Shown here: positions 19,116-27,622 of the stretch, in pieces
Layout: each line of letters opens with the position of its first letter
How positions within the stretch are numbered: position 1 is the stretch's first letter
Assembly: GCA_947168515.1 (NCBI GenBank)
Contig: CAMVMF010000005.1
Location: 1 to 64,000 of the forward strand
Reading direction: 5' to 3'
Source: an uncultured Bacteroidales bacterium
GTDB lineage: Bacteria; Bacteroidota; Bacteroidia; Bacteroidales; P3
DNA length: 64,000 bases
Made by a program: the position numbers and the translations under genes
The notes under the pieces: generated by a model
Told to the model about the DNA's origin: nothing
Databases searched by the model: none
The model's input: the letters and a program-made list of their open reading frames with translations, nothing else

Positions 19116-19502
19116 ATGCAAATCTCCAAAAAAACTAAAATCGTCACAATTGTTTCAACCATAGTGGTTTTAGCGCTTGCTGCGTTTATCTTTTTCCGTT
19201 TCTTTTTCGTCTATAGTAGCGGGGTCAATGCTGGCGACTTGAACTATTTTCAGCAGGAAGGTATCGTATTCAAAACTTACGAAGGGAAGATTATCCAGTC
19301 CGGTTTCAAATCTGTTGGGAAAAGTACCGAAGGGCTGCATTCCAACGAGCTGAAGTTCTCCGTAACCGATAAGGCTGTGGCCGACAAGTTGATGCGTGCC
19401 TCGGGCAAACATATCGAGTTGCGCTGGAAACGCTATATGGGCACCCTGCCATGGCGCGGCAACAGCGAGTACATCGCTACCGAGGTGTTGTCTATTGAAT
19501 AG
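19116..19502 (+). CDS. Small membrane-anchored conserved Bacteroidota protein
   Basis: 128 residues. One N-terminal membrane helix (about 9-31, TKIVTIVSTIVVLALAAFIFF) followed by a soluble, mostly beta domain (GVNAGDLNYFQQEGIVFKTYEG, ELKFSVTDKAVADKLM, IELRWKRYMGTLPWRGNSEY). Proteins of this type are widespread in Bacteroidales and are often labelled 6-phosphogluconate dehydrogenase, which the sequence does not support: there is no Rossmann motif and it is far too short. Function unknown. It has its own promoter and stands apart from the MBOAT operon. Confidence 0.75.
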   Translation: MQISKKTKIVTIVSTIVVLALAAFIFFRFFFVYSSGVNAGDLNYFQQEGIVFKTYEGKIIQSGFKSVGKSTEGLHSNELKFSVTDKAVADKLMRASGKHIELRWKRYMGTLPWRGNSEYIATEVLSIE

Positions 19503-19535
19503 TTTGTCCTTCTTCGGGCATCGGCCGGGAGCATT

Positions 19536-19879
19536 CTAACGTTTTCGTTAAGCCGAACGCAGACAAGCTTGCTTGTATGCTGAGGCGAGAAAACGACTCA
19601 TGAAATGGAAGGGAGCCCCTAGGTCTTGCGACACTCGTTTTTCAGGATAGAGTCTCTAGCCTGACGACCTATCACTAGACTTCCAATACAATTGGATTTC
19701 AAGTGATTGGTGGGAACAATACACAAATGGCAACCACTAATTATTCATTTCTGACGAACACGAATAACACAAATAGCTCGAATAATAATTCGTTAGTTTT
19801 CAACAGTCGTTTTCTCGCCTCAGCATAGTGCAAACACTTCGTGATTTGCCCTCTGCGTTCGGCTTAACGAAAACGTTAG
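19536..19879. repeat. MITE-like element with long terminal inverted repeats
   Basis: 19536-19597 and 19806-19879 are inverted copies: the outer CTAACGTTTTCGTTAAGCCG and the inner GTCGTTTTCTCGCCTCAGCA are shared, while the centre of each arm differs. The 208-base interior has no gene. The right arm continues into the dispersed block also found at 2028-2066 (reverse). The remainder of the 19503-20299 spacer is AT-rich with no gene. Confidence 0.7.
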
Positions 19880-20218
19880 ATTCGTGCAATTCGTGTTCAA
19901 AAGTTATTAATAGAAGTCCCCTATAATATCAGAAACCTAAAGAAGCAAGGTATTATCCGCCCCCCTTGGTCCAGACAAGGGAGGCCATTGGGGAATGATA
20001 TCCCACGACAATAAAGACAAAACATCCACCAAATAGAAAGCTCATGACAGTTTTAACTATAATCAGCATCTCATTTTTGGCAAAACCAGCATCATCATCT
20101 TCATTTTTGGCACCATTATTATAATCAACACCATCTAAATAATCATTTTTATCACATTAATTATCAGAATAATGTGTTTTTTTATGAACTTTAATGTCCA
20201 TATTTCAATTTTTTGTTG

Positions 20219-20226
20219 TATATTTG
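20219..20226 (+). promoter_or_regulatory. Bacteroidota -7 box for the NYN gene
   Basis: TATATTTG, matching TAnnTTTG, about 74 bases upstream of the ATG at 20300. The leader contains GCCAGCGGCAACGTTGGC, a possible small hairpin. Confidence 0.6.
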
Positions 20227-20299
20227 CAACCGTATCCCCCTCAAGTAGGTTCGCCGAAAGAGACCCAGCCAGCGGCAACGTTGGCTTATTTTTTTGAAT

Positions 20300-20935
20300 A
20301 TGGTAAAACAAAATGTTATAGTCTACGTCGACGGCTTCAATTTCTACTACGGATTGAAACGCAATCCTCGTTGGAAACGTTACTATTGGATTGACTTCGT
20401 GCGTCTGTTTGAATCCTTTATGAAACCCCATCAGGAACTGGTTGCCGTCAAATATTTCTCTGCGAAGCCCATCAGCAACGAGGACAAGGCTGAACGTCAA
20501 TCCCTGTTGTTCAAGGCTAACGAGGAAAATCCAAAATTCCATTTGTTTTTGGGTAAGTATCTACAAAAGTCGCTGACATGCAAGAACTGTGGATACAAGA
20601 TAACCACCTATGAAGAGAAAGAGAGTGATGTACGTATTGCTACACAGATTGTCCGTGACGCATTTGAGAAAAAATGTGATATTGCCATTGTCGTTTCTGC
20701 TGACAGTGATATGAAGCCCGCCGTGGAATTATCTGAAGCTTTTGGTGTAATGGTCATTAACTGTTTCCCGCCGTTCCAACATTCAAATGCCCTACTGAAT
20801 ATTAGCCACGGTATTATGCGTATGGAACGTTATGAGCGACTCTTCAAACAAGCCATGATGCCTGATGAGATTGTGCAAGCCAACGGCTACCGCATAAGGA
20901 TTCCCGAAAAATGGGCGGCGATGCGTAACGCATAG
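20300..20935 (+). CDS. NYN-domain (LabA/DUF88-like) putative ribonuclease
   Basis: 211 residues. The NYN/PIN-like fold is visible: VIVYVDGFNFYYG (first Asp), a Cys pair CKNCGYK around residue 100 that may bind metal, KESDVRIATQIVRDAF (second Asp), IAIVVSADSDMKPAVELSEAFGV (the catalytic S-x-DSD), and VINCFPP. These acidic residues hold a metal in PIN-type nucleases. NYN proteins occur both as housekeeping RNases and in defence loci; the context here (accessory, AT-rich) does not decide. ATG at 20300 is preferred over a TTG at 20294. A strong terminator follows. Confidence 0.88.
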   Translation: MVKQNVIVYVDGFNFYYGLKRNPRWKRYYWIDFVRLFESFMKPHQELVAVKYFSAKPISNEDKAERQSLLFKANEENPKFHLFLGKYLQKSLTCKNCGYKITTYEEKESDVRIATQIVRDAFEKKCDIAIVVSADSDMKPAVELSEAFGVMVINCFPPFQHSNALLNISHGIMRMERYERLFKQAMMPDEIVQANGYRIRIPEKWAAMRNA

Positions 20936-20974
20936 CCTTTAATTCAACCTCGATTTACTTTCTTGTAGAGATAT

Positions 20975-20999
20975 AAGCCGCTTTTCAGCGGCTTTTTTC
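20975..20999 (+). terminator. Intrinsic terminator after the NYN gene
   Basis: AAGCCGC / GCGGCTT stem with a six-base loop followed by a T-run. Confidence 0.9.
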
Positions 21000-21033
21000 G
21001 TTTCTGTCCTTTAAAACAAAAGTTCCACTCGAT

Positions 21034-21333
21034 ATGGATCTTATTGTTACTGTACGACCATACTTTGATGACAACGACAACAGAAGAATCGCTGTTGATG
21101 ACGTAGTGGCTGGTGCAGCAGGCTTTGTTGCCGGGGATAGGAGCGCGCTCAAAAATCCGGCCATATTACACAAAGACCATGACCGCCTTAACTACAAACG
21201 AGACAACCTTCAATGGGTTGAACAAGACAGTCAAGAGTATCAAGATTATAAAGATGCCGAAAAACAGTATGTGCGAAATAAAAACATCACTATGAATCCA
21301 TCGAAACAATTCCCTGATTACATGCAACCTTAG
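21034..21333 (+). CDS. Small HNH-like protein, possibly a fragment
   Basis: 99 residues. Residues 55-80 (ILHKDHDRLNYKRDNLQWVE) match the second half of an HNH endonuclease motif: His, then Asp, Asn and the NLxWV signature. The first part (AVDDVVAGAAGF) fits the helix before it. The whole is shorter than a typical homing or restriction HNH enzyme and lacks a clear partner domain, so it could be a remnant or the end of a lost toxin. It is the only forward gene before a block of reverse genes and is isolated by terminators on both sides. Confidence that it is translated is moderate. Confidence 0.5.
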   Translation: MDLIVTVRPYFDDNDNRRIAVDDVVAGAAGFVAGDRSALKNPAILHKDHDRLNYKRDNLQWVEQDSQEYQDYKDAEKQYVRNKNITMNPSKQFPDYMQP

Positions 21334-21337
21334 TAAG

Positions 21338-21374
21338 AAGAGCAGCATCAGATTAACTGGTGCTGCTCTTTTTC
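21338..21374. terminator. Bidirectional terminator between convergent genes
   Basis: Ten-base perfect stem AAGAGCAGCA / TGCTGCTCTT with a 13-base loop and a T-run on the forward side. It separates the HNH-like gene from the Sel1 operon. Confidence 0.85.
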
Positions 21375-21410
21375 GGTATAGTCGCTTCTGCCAGATGATG
21401 GCAGGCTGTT

Positions 21411-22325
21411 TCATCGATGTGTTCTTCTTTTATGATGGTCCTTACGTCTATGACGTGTGGCTTGGTATTTTTTAAGTGGCTTGTTTGCTCTCTCATAACC
21501 ATTTTTCGCTGCCAATTTATACCATTTTTTTGACAGACGAATGTTTCTTGCCTTTCCACATGTACCAGTCTCATATATCACCCCCATTAATAGTTGTGCT
21601 TTAGAATCGCCACAAGAAGCTGCTTCTGTCAGTAAAAATGTGGCCTTCTTTTCATCCTCATATCCCCCATATCCACACAAAAGCATCTGGCCATAACGTG
21701 ATATTGCGTAGATGTGTCCCTGCTCTGCGGCTAACTGAAACCAGCGTCTTGCTCCAACATAATCTCCATCATCATAACACATTTCGCCAAGTTTTGTTTG
21801 AGCGTCCACAACGCCTTGCTCTGATTCGTGCTTTGCGGCAAGAAGAAACCATTTACGAGACTCGATGTGATCAACATCCACACCGTAGCCCCAATAATAC
21901 ATTATTCCAATGTTGAACTGCGCCAAAGCGTAATTTTTTTCTGCTGCCATCCTGAAATAACGCATAGCCTCGCTGTAGTCCACAGGCACCCCCTTGCCCA
22001 TTCTATACATATTGCCTATATTGTTTTGGGAAAACTCGTCACCTTGTTCTGCGGCAAGGCTATACCAATGGAGAGCTGCCGTATAGTTCTCGTTGTGATA
22101 GGCGTAAACACCCATATAAAACATACCGCCCACGTTACCTTGTTCAGCAGCAAGTTGATGCCAACGAAATGATTCGGTAAAATTGTTGATGCCAAAAAAA
22201 TAATGGGTGCCAAGTTTGTATTGAGCAGTTGCATCACCTGCTTCCGCCCAAGCCTTCAGCATCTTGATTTTGTCATACTTATATGGGGTATTATCGTATA
22301 ATTCCCAATCAATTGTGTTTTTCAT
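21411..22325 (-). CDS. Sel1-repeat protein (1)
   Basis: 304 residues from ATG 22325; a TTG two codons upstream is less likely. No signal peptide. Starts MKNTIDWELYDNTPYKYDK and then carries about seven Sel1-like repeats, each with the pattern A-x-x-G-x-x-x-x-Q-x-x-L/I-G-x-x-Y (for example AAEKNYALAQFNIGIMYYWG and AAEQGHIYAISRYGQMLLCG). It ends in a highly basic tail (RHRRKDHHKRRTHR). Sel1 arrays are protein-protein interaction scaffolds. It is the third gene of an operon with an AAA ATPase and a second Sel1 protein sharing the N-terminal M-x-NT-x-DW motif, so the two are probably paralogues that bind a common partner. Confidence 0.85.
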   Translation of the reverse strand: MKNTIDWELYDNTPYKYDKIKMLKAWAEAGDATAQYKLGTHYFFGINNFTESFRWHQLAAEQGNVGGMFYMGVYAYHNENYTAALHWYSLAAEQGDEFSQNNIGNMYRMGKGVPVDYSEAMRYFRMAAEKNYALAQFNIGIMYYWGYGVDVDHIESRKWFLLAAKHESEQGVVDAQTKLGEMCYDDGDYVGARRWFQLAAEQGHIYAISRYGQMLLCGYGGYEDEKKATFLLTEAASCGDSKAQLLMGVIYETGTCGKARNIRLSKKWYKLAAKNGYERANKPLKKYQATRHRRKDHHKRRTHR

Positions 22326-22350
22326 CGTCAAATAGATACTGGTTTTATTA

Positions 22351-23094
22351 CTATTCGCATAGGCTTAATGCATAGCGAATCTTCTCAGACTCGTGTTTAT
22401 CCTGATTGTCAAGCAATGGTTCAAGCAATTGCTTGGCTTTCTCTTTGTCGCACTCAATACCGTATGCCCCTTTTGCCAGAATATAGCCCAGGGTGTATTG
22501 TCCATACCAGCACTCATGCTCGGATGATTTCTTCAGCCAGTCTAGAGCGGTTTTCGTTTTTTTCTCCACGCCGTTTCCGTCCAGATACATCATGGCAATC
22601 CTATATTCTGCCGCACCGACCAAGCACTCCTTGTCAAGATACAGCATATCGGAAATCTCGCTTTCAAACAATGGCCCCAGTTGACTTTTCAACCAATCAA
22701 TGTTATCTTGGCAGGAAATGACATTAAGAAAACACTCCATTGCCCTTTGGTAGTTGGGAATTCGCCCCTCTTCGGAATATATCTCGTATTCCATACCAAG
22801 CGCGAACATTGAACTGACGCAACCCTTTTCTGCAATCTCCTTGAATAGCAGAAGTGGTTGTGGACGATCCTTGGATGTCATCACAAGGGCAAGTGCGTGT
22901 TTGGCCAAGTCCAGACCCTGGTTAACTGACAATTCAAACCATCTTCTGGCTTCTGTGGGGGAATCCTTCTTCAACATACACCCATACCCCAGCTGGCAAA
23001 TAGCATCACCGTTCTCTGCCTCCACTTTCAGCATTTGAGTTTTCTCATCGAGTGAGGAATTAGCATATTTGTTCCAATCAACAGTATTTTCCAT
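22351..23094 (-). CDS. Sel1-repeat protein (2)
   Basis: 247 residues from ATG 23094, chosen because MENTVDWNKYANSS aligns with the start of the downstream paralogue and because an earlier start would overlap the ATPase gene. It carries more divergent Sel1 repeats (AENGDAICQLGYGCML, EKGCVSSMFALGMEYEI, VGAAEYRIAMMYLDGNGV, HECWYGQYTLGYILAKGAYG). No signal peptide or membrane segment. The gap to the ATPase gene is 13 bases and to the next Sel1 gene 25 bases. The role is probably as an adaptor for the ATPase, by inference only. Confidence 0.82.
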   Translation of the reverse strand: MENTVDWNKYANSSLDEKTQMLKVEAENGDAICQLGYGCMLKKDSPTEARRWFELSVNQGLDLAKHALALVMTSKDRPQPLLLFKEIAEKGCVSSMFALGMEYEIYSEEGRIPNYQRAMECFLNVISCQDNIDWLKSQLGPLFESEISDMLYLDKECLVGAAEYRIAMMYLDGNGVEKKTKTALDWLKKSSEHECWYGQYTLGYILAKGAYGIECDKEKAKQLLEPLLDNQDKHESEKIRYALSLCE

Positions 23095-23107
23095 GATATT
23101 AGTAGTA

Positions 23108-23998
23108 TTATTTGCTGGTTTCAAATGAAGAACGGTGCATATTGAATAGATTGTAGTAGGCTCGCATATTGTCCAGCTCATACCACTTGGCAGTCTGCAC
23201 TGGAGTAGAATCGAGGTTGTATATCATCGTGCCGGGCATTGATAGTATGAATGGCGAATGTGAGGCTATGACGAGTTGACAATCTCTGCGTGTGGCCATG
23301 ATGTATAGTTCGTGTGCAAGAGACATCTGCCATTCTGCCGACAGACTATTCTCCGGCTCGTCCAGCAGCACCAATGCCTCGTCAGGAATGTTTTCGATAA
23401 AATATTGGAAGCCAGTCTCTCCGTTGGACATTTCCGTTCGCCTCCGGTAGTCAATAGTTCTTTTGATGAACTTTGAAACCGTAAGCGATTTCGGGACGTG
23501 TTCTATTGCCCAGAATTCGTTGGACGCATTCTCTATTTCTTCGTTTTTCTGCTGGTTATAGTCGCGTACCTGATGTATTCGTTTGAAAACATCGTCGCTG
23601 ACAATTATCTTACCTCTGCCAATTGCTTTGGGAGATTTGTGGTTGTCAGAGAGCTCAAATCCTCCGTTGCCCTCGCAATAGTGGGTGAAGAAATCGCTGG
23701 TGTTGAAAAGAGACGTGCGTTGCAGACCCAGTTTTTCGGCTATGACATTGAGTAACGTGGTCTTGCCCGATGCGTTGTTCCCATAGAAGATGGTGATGTC
23801 CGAAAACTCGATATGACAGAAACCCCTGTTATAGAAAGTCTTCCATGGGTACCAACTCCGATGAATGGTTCTACTGTCAAACTCAGCAATTAGCTTATCA
23901 TATACATCAGAAAGGTCTTTGGGGGCATAAGGGGTGGGTGAAAAATACTCGTCAACCCATGTATCTTTTGGCAAATTGAATGATTTGAGATATATCAT
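23108..23998 (-). CDS. AAA/ABC-type ATPase (AAA_21-like), stand-alone
   Basis: 296 residues. Walker A is IFYGNNASGKTTLLN (about 78), an ABC-type signature-like MSNGETGFQYF, Walker B ALVLLDEPENSLS with the catalytic Glu, and the switch His in IASHSPFI. There is no long coiled coil or nuclease domain, so it is a compact single-domain ATPase of the group often found in Abi/OLD-like anti-phage loci and also in housekeeping roles. It has its own -7 box 19 bases upstream and heads an operon with two Sel1-repeat proteins. Defence is a hypothesis from family and context. Confidence 0.85.
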   Translation of the reverse strand: MIYLKSFNLPKDTWVDEYFSPTPYAPKDLSDVYDKLIAEFDSRTIHRSWYPWKTFYNRGFCHIEFSDITIFYGNNASGKTTLLNVIAEKLGLQRTSLFNTSDFFTHYCEGNGGFELSDNHKSPKAIGRGKIIVSDDVFKRIHQVRDYNQQKNEEIENASNEFWAIEHVPKSLTVSKFIKRTIDYRRRTEMSNGETGFQYFIENIPDEALVLLDEPENSLSAEWQMSLAHELYIMATRRDCQLVIASHSPFILSMPGTMIYNLDSTPVQTAKWYELDNMRAYYNLFNMHRSSFETSK

Positions 23999-24016
23999 AT
24001 CTGCTTATTTTGTTTG

Positions 24017-24024
24017 CAAAGATA
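24017..24024 (-). promoter_or_regulatory. Bacteroidota -7 box for the ATPase-Sel1 operon
   Basis: TATCTTTG on the reverse strand, exact to TAnnTTTG, giving a leader of only about ten bases before the ATG at 23998. Confidence 0.75.
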
Positions 24025-24119
24025 CACCCTATTTCGCTGTCGTTCTGATAATGTAGACAATTATAGAAAAAGTTCCGCGTTTTTGCGTCTTCCGCTGTGC
24101 TGTTTCTGTTCGAAGGTTA

Positions 24120-24572
24120 TCAACAATACTCGAAGATGGAACCAATATGAAAGGTGTTTACTTCGTCATTGTGGAGGCTGACAGCATAGAGCATAAACTC
24201 GTTCAGGGTCATCATCTCCTCGTTGAAAAGTATGAGAATGCCTCTATACTGACATACTTCTTTCTTCCACCACCCCAAAGGGTAGTCCGATGTCAAACCT
24301 GAAGAGGCAACATCCTGAAGGTGTTTCACAATGGTGGGGATGTATTGCCTGGGGTCGGTAGCGGCAACGGTGTCGCCATCGATGGAATAGCCCTTGCCTA
24401 ACTCTGTTTTAAGGATGTTGATGGCTTCCTCCCGAGTGAAGTTTTCTAATTCTAATGGTTCGCCTTCCTCAACCCAAAATGGATTGTTGGCATGAAAGTA
24501 CCGCTCCAATTCCCATGCCTCTAAGCGTTCGAGATTGGGGTCGTCTGATAATTGAAAAATAAGTTGCTCCAT
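24120..24572 (-). CDS. Hypothetical protein
   Basis: 150 residues, acidic and soluble, with no signal peptide. The N-terminus (MEQLIFQLSDDPNLERLEAWELE) is helical; a conserved-looking stretch LGWWKKEVCQYRGILILFNE lies near the middle. No family recognised. It starts 6 bases after the stop of the small DUF6140-like gene, in the tail of a reverse operon that begins with the WG-repeat gene, so it is probably cotranscribed with it. Confidence 0.6.
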   Translation of the reverse strand: MEQLIFQLSDDPNLERLEAWELERYFHANNPFWVEEGEPLELENFTREEAINILKTELGKGYSIDGDTVAATDPRQYIPTIVKHLQDVASSGLTSDYPLGWWKKEVCQYRGILILFNEEMMTLNEFMLYAVSLHNDEVNTFHIGSIFEYC

Positions 24573-24578
24573 ATTCTT

Positions 24579-24797
24579 TTATCCTATTCTTTGAACGTCC
24601 AAATAAACCATATTCAACGCGCCGCCCTTGCGGATGTCGATGCCGTAAATACGCATAAAGGCATCGACCACGGCTTGACCACCATTAGTGGTAACAGGGT
24701 TGGTGATGTTGTTGGTCACCACCTCCACGCTCATGCCGCGTTCAATGCGGATGCCGTTGCTGTTCTTGCTGGTTTTAACGGTTATCTTGTATATCAT
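24579..24797 (-). CDS. Small DUF6140-like protein
   Basis: 72 residues. Begins MIYKITVKTSKNSNGIRIE and contains GMSVEVVTNN and AFMRIYGIDIRKGGALN. This pattern (a short beta-strand, G-M-S-V-E-V, then a YGID segment) matches, from memory, the DUF6140 family of small Bacteroidota proteins; a profile search would confirm. Function unknown. It overlaps the upstream gene by 23 bases, so the two are translationally coupled. Confidence 0.65.
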   Translation of the reverse strand: MIYKITVKTSKNSNGIRIERGMSVEVVTNNITNPVTTNGGQAVVDAFMRIYGIDIRKGGALNMVYLDVQRIG

Positions 24798-25590
24798 TGT
24801 GCGATTTTTTACTTTGATAGCGGACGTTTTTCCCAGGCTTGCTTTTTATCACCATCAACTCCACCTCCTCGCCAAGCCCTTCTTTCACACCTGTCGTTTT
24901 TATCATCAGGGTCTGTGTCGTAAGCAGTCCGGCCGCCAGACTGTCGAACATCTGTCGCTCTTTGTCGGTGAGTGGCTGTTTAGGATCTGCCGACAAAACG
25001 AACGCTATCTGTTTCATGTCGTTGAGCGGCATTCTCAAATGGCATGTCATCGTTTCAATCAGATATGGCATCCGTCCGTCCGCATTGTATGCGCGACTGC
25101 GGTACTTCTGCACATTGATACGGCGGGTATGGAACAGATAGTTCATCCTATTCTGCATGTCGGCAGGACACGCACTTTCGATTTCGTTTATCAGCATTCT
25201 CACCCGTTGCCTACGTGTCATAATCTGGCTTTCGTCCTCAGCAAAGACACGATCCTTCTCCTCTGGCACAAAGTAGTAGAAGGTCAGATGCCACAGGCAT
25301 TGTGCTGCCAGTTGGGCATCGGTGCATTTCACGCCCTCTTCCAGCACCAGTTCGCTATCGATTAGACTCTCCCACGGGTTGCCCTCACACATCATCACCC
25401 AAGGGCCATCACCCCAATGGTTCTTGGTGACATCTATCTCTCCATAGCTGTTCTTCGAATGGGTATGCAACAGCACATCCCGCGCCTCGCGATAAAAGGG
25501 GCGCATCTTCAGCTGTCTTGGGTCAATACGTCCTATCCACAGCATTATTTCGTCAAATGAGCAGCAGCTCAGTATCTCACGTATTGTCAT
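24775..25590 (-). CDS. Hypothetical protein coupled to the WG-repeat gene
   Basis: 271 residues, soluble, no signal peptide. Starts MTIREILSCCSFDEIMLWI; the middle has LAAQCLWHLTFYYFVPEE and a basic QIMTRRQRVRMLINEIE helix. The C-terminus is Lys-rich. No family recognised with confidence. It overlaps the end of the WG-repeat gene by 14 bases and the start of the DUF6140-like gene by 23 bases. Such tight overlaps suggest that the four products are made together and may act together. Confidence 0.65.
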   Translation of the reverse strand: MTIREILSCCSFDEIMLWIGRIDPRQLKMRPFYREARDVLLHTHSKNSYGEIDVTKNHWGDGPWVMMCEGNPWESLIDSELVLEEGVKCTDAQLAAQCLWHLTFYYFVPEEKDRVFAEDESQIMTRRQRVRMLINEIESACPADMQNRMNYLFHTRRINVQKYRSRAYNADGRMPYLIETMTCHLRMPLNDMKQIAFVLSADPKQPLTDKERQMFDSLAAGLLTTQTLMIKTTGVKEGLGEEVELMVIKSKPGKNVRYQSKKSHNDIQDNR

Positions 25591-27622
25591 TGTCCAAATA
25601 TTTTAGAATGTTACCCGTGCGGTCAATAATTACCTCTCGTCCGTCTAACAGTGTGCATTCGGCGGTTTCGTCACCCTTGCGGTCAAAGCCATAGAGATAT
25701 TTGAAAATAAACGGTATGACTTCGTTGCCATAGATGTCTACATATCCGCATTTGTCCTCTTTCGCCACAGGTATCGGGCCGTCATCGGGGTCGAAGTAAT
25801 TGTCTATGTACTCAAACTGTGGCTTGCACAGCCAGTTGCCGTTATCATCTATCATTCCCCACAATGCCCCTACACGGACAGCCGCCACTGGTGTTTTTGA
25901 ATGGAATGGCTGTGCCTCATCAAACTGGATTGGGATAACAATGTTCCCTTCCCCATCGCAGTAACCTTGCAGAAAATCCTTTTCTACCACCCAGCGGTCG
26001 AGGTCGACGTTGTAGTCGCTCATGCGGTCAAATTGGCATGGGATAACCATGTTCCCATCCATGTCCACTGTCCCCCACAGGCCGTCTCTCTCCACCTTGA
26101 TAATACCGCTATCTATCGCTATATCGTCATTAATTGGCTGCACCCTCCAATGTCCGTCACGGTCTATTAGCCCGCATTTTTCATGAACCCACGCTGGAGC
26201 CAACCCTGTTTCTTCTTCGAACTCTTTCGCGTAGTCGAATTGGCAGGGGATGACTTCAACACCTTCATAGTCCATAAAGCCGTACTTGCCGTCGCGACTC
26301 ACCAAACTTAACTCCCCTTCTTCGTATGGCAAGATGTGGGAGGTGTCATACAGGGGTTCAATAATCCATCGTCCACTCTCGTCTATCACCCCGCATTTCC
26401 CCTTCATCTTAGCTGAGGCCCACCCGCGCTCATCAAAACCATATATCTGGTCGAAGGTGGGTGGAACCACAATATTCCCCTCACCATCTTTTATTCCCCA
26501 AAACCTTCCTATCATGGGGTAGTATGCTGGATTGGGCATATCCTCTGGCTCAGAATAGTCCGCCCTGTTGCCGTGGCGGTCAATATAATAGTCTTTTCCA
26601 TTTCCGCTGACATGACAAAGGCCTGTCGATTCTTCAAATCCCCAAAGCAGCTGCACGAACTTTGGCTCAATGGCAAATCTCCCTTTGTTATCAATGCATC
26701 CGTAGCGGTTTCTTGTGCACACCACAGCCAGCCCTGAGCGGTCTTCGAAGTCATCTGCCCAATGGTATTGTGGTTCTATTACCCATTCCCCCTGCGGATT
26801 GAGATATCCATATCGACTGTCAATTTCGGCAGGAGCAAGGCAGAAACCGTTATCAAACGAACCGATACTGTCAAACTTGGGTTCGCGCACCCACCTCCCC
26901 TCGCGGTCTATCACACCCCAGAGTCCATCTTTCCTCGCCGTCGCAATGCCGTGTCTGGCACTAAAGACATTCAAGTCATCAAATCGGGGCTCTATCATCC
27001 AGTGTCCTGTCATGTCCAAAACACCATATTTCTCATCGTCACCATTTGGCACGCTCGCCACAATATGCCCTATGCCATACTTCGGCTCATCCTTCAACTG
27101 AGGCTCCAGCACAATGCGGTTGGTAAGGTCAATAAAGCCATATAAACTTGTCTCTGGATCCTGTACGAGAATCAGCCCATCGTAGAGATAGCTTGTATCC
27201 ATCCATTCCCACCGGGGTTGGATGACCCAGTTGCCTCCTAGGTCAACACATCCCAACAGGCCGTTTCTCTCGGCTCGCAGCATCTTTTCATGCGCACTGC
27301 TGTATATGATATCAAAATACAGACCCTCGAAACGGGGTTCAAACACCCAATTCCCATTTCTGTCGATTAGTCCCCATTTACCTTCCAACTCAACAGGAGC
27401 TACATGGTAATCCTTGTTGAAACAATGAGCGTTATCATATTGTGGCTGCAACACATATTCTCCCTTCGTGTTGATGTAGCCCCATTTGCCACTTCTGCCA
27501 TCTTTTACGTTTGCCAAACCATTGACAAACATACCAGCCTGTTCGTAACAAGTATCAAACAGCCTATGCTTGTCAACATCGATATATCCCTGTCGTGCGA
27601 ATATTTTCAGTTCCTTGCTCAT
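25577..27622 (-). CDS. Long WG-repeat protein
   Basis: 681 residues from ATG 27622. It consists almost entirely of about 18 WG-type beta-hairpin repeats with the pattern G-x-W/Y/C-G-x-I/V-D-x-x-G-x-W/x-V/I-x-P (for example GKWGLIDRNGNWVFEPRF and GLWGVIDREGRWVREPKF). WG repeats form a propeller-like or solenoid surface for protein binding. No signal peptide, so it is cytoplasmic. It heads a reverse operon with three overlapping small genes. A truncated copy of its first 17 codons lies at 28543-28647. The start at 27622 is chosen because that copy preserves exactly MSKELKIFARQGY. Confidence 0.85.
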   Translation of the reverse strand: MSKELKIFARQGYIDVDKHRLFDTCYEQAGMFVNGLANVKDGRSGKWGYINTKGEYVLQPQYDNAHCFNKDYHVAPVELEGKWGLIDRNGNWVFEPRFEGLYFDIIYSSAHEKMLRAERNGLLGCVDLGGNWVIQPRWEWMDTSYLYDGLILVQDPETSLYGFIDLTNRIVLEPQLKDEPKYGIGHIVASVPNGDDEKYGVLDMTGHWMIEPRFDDLNVFSARHGIATARKDGLWGVIDREGRWVREPKFDSIGSFDNGFCLAPAEIDSRYGYLNPQGEWVIEPQYHWADDFEDRSGLAVVCTRNRYGCIDNKGRFAIEPKFVQLLWGFEESTGLCHVSGNGKDYYIDRHGNRADYSEPEDMPNPAYYPMIGRFWGIKDGEGNIVVPPTFDQIYGFDERGWASAKMKGKCGVIDESGRWIIEPLYDTSHILPYEEGELSLVSRDGKYGFMDYEGVEVIPCQFDYAKEFEEETGLAPAWVHEKCGLIDRDGHWRVQPINDDIAIDSGIIKVERDGLWGTVDMDGNMVIPCQFDRMSDYNVDLDRWVVEKDFLQGYCDGEGNIVIPIQFDEAQPFHSKTPVAAVRVGALWGMIDDNGNWLCKPQFEYIDNYFDPDDGPIPVAKEDKCGYVDIYGNEVIPFIFKYLYGFDRKGDETAECTLLDGREVIIDRTGNILKYLDNDNT

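Noticed and set aside
19116-19502. 6-phosphogluconate dehydrogenase, a label often given to this protein
   Set aside because: 128 residues, membrane helix and no NADP-binding motif; the label is not supported.
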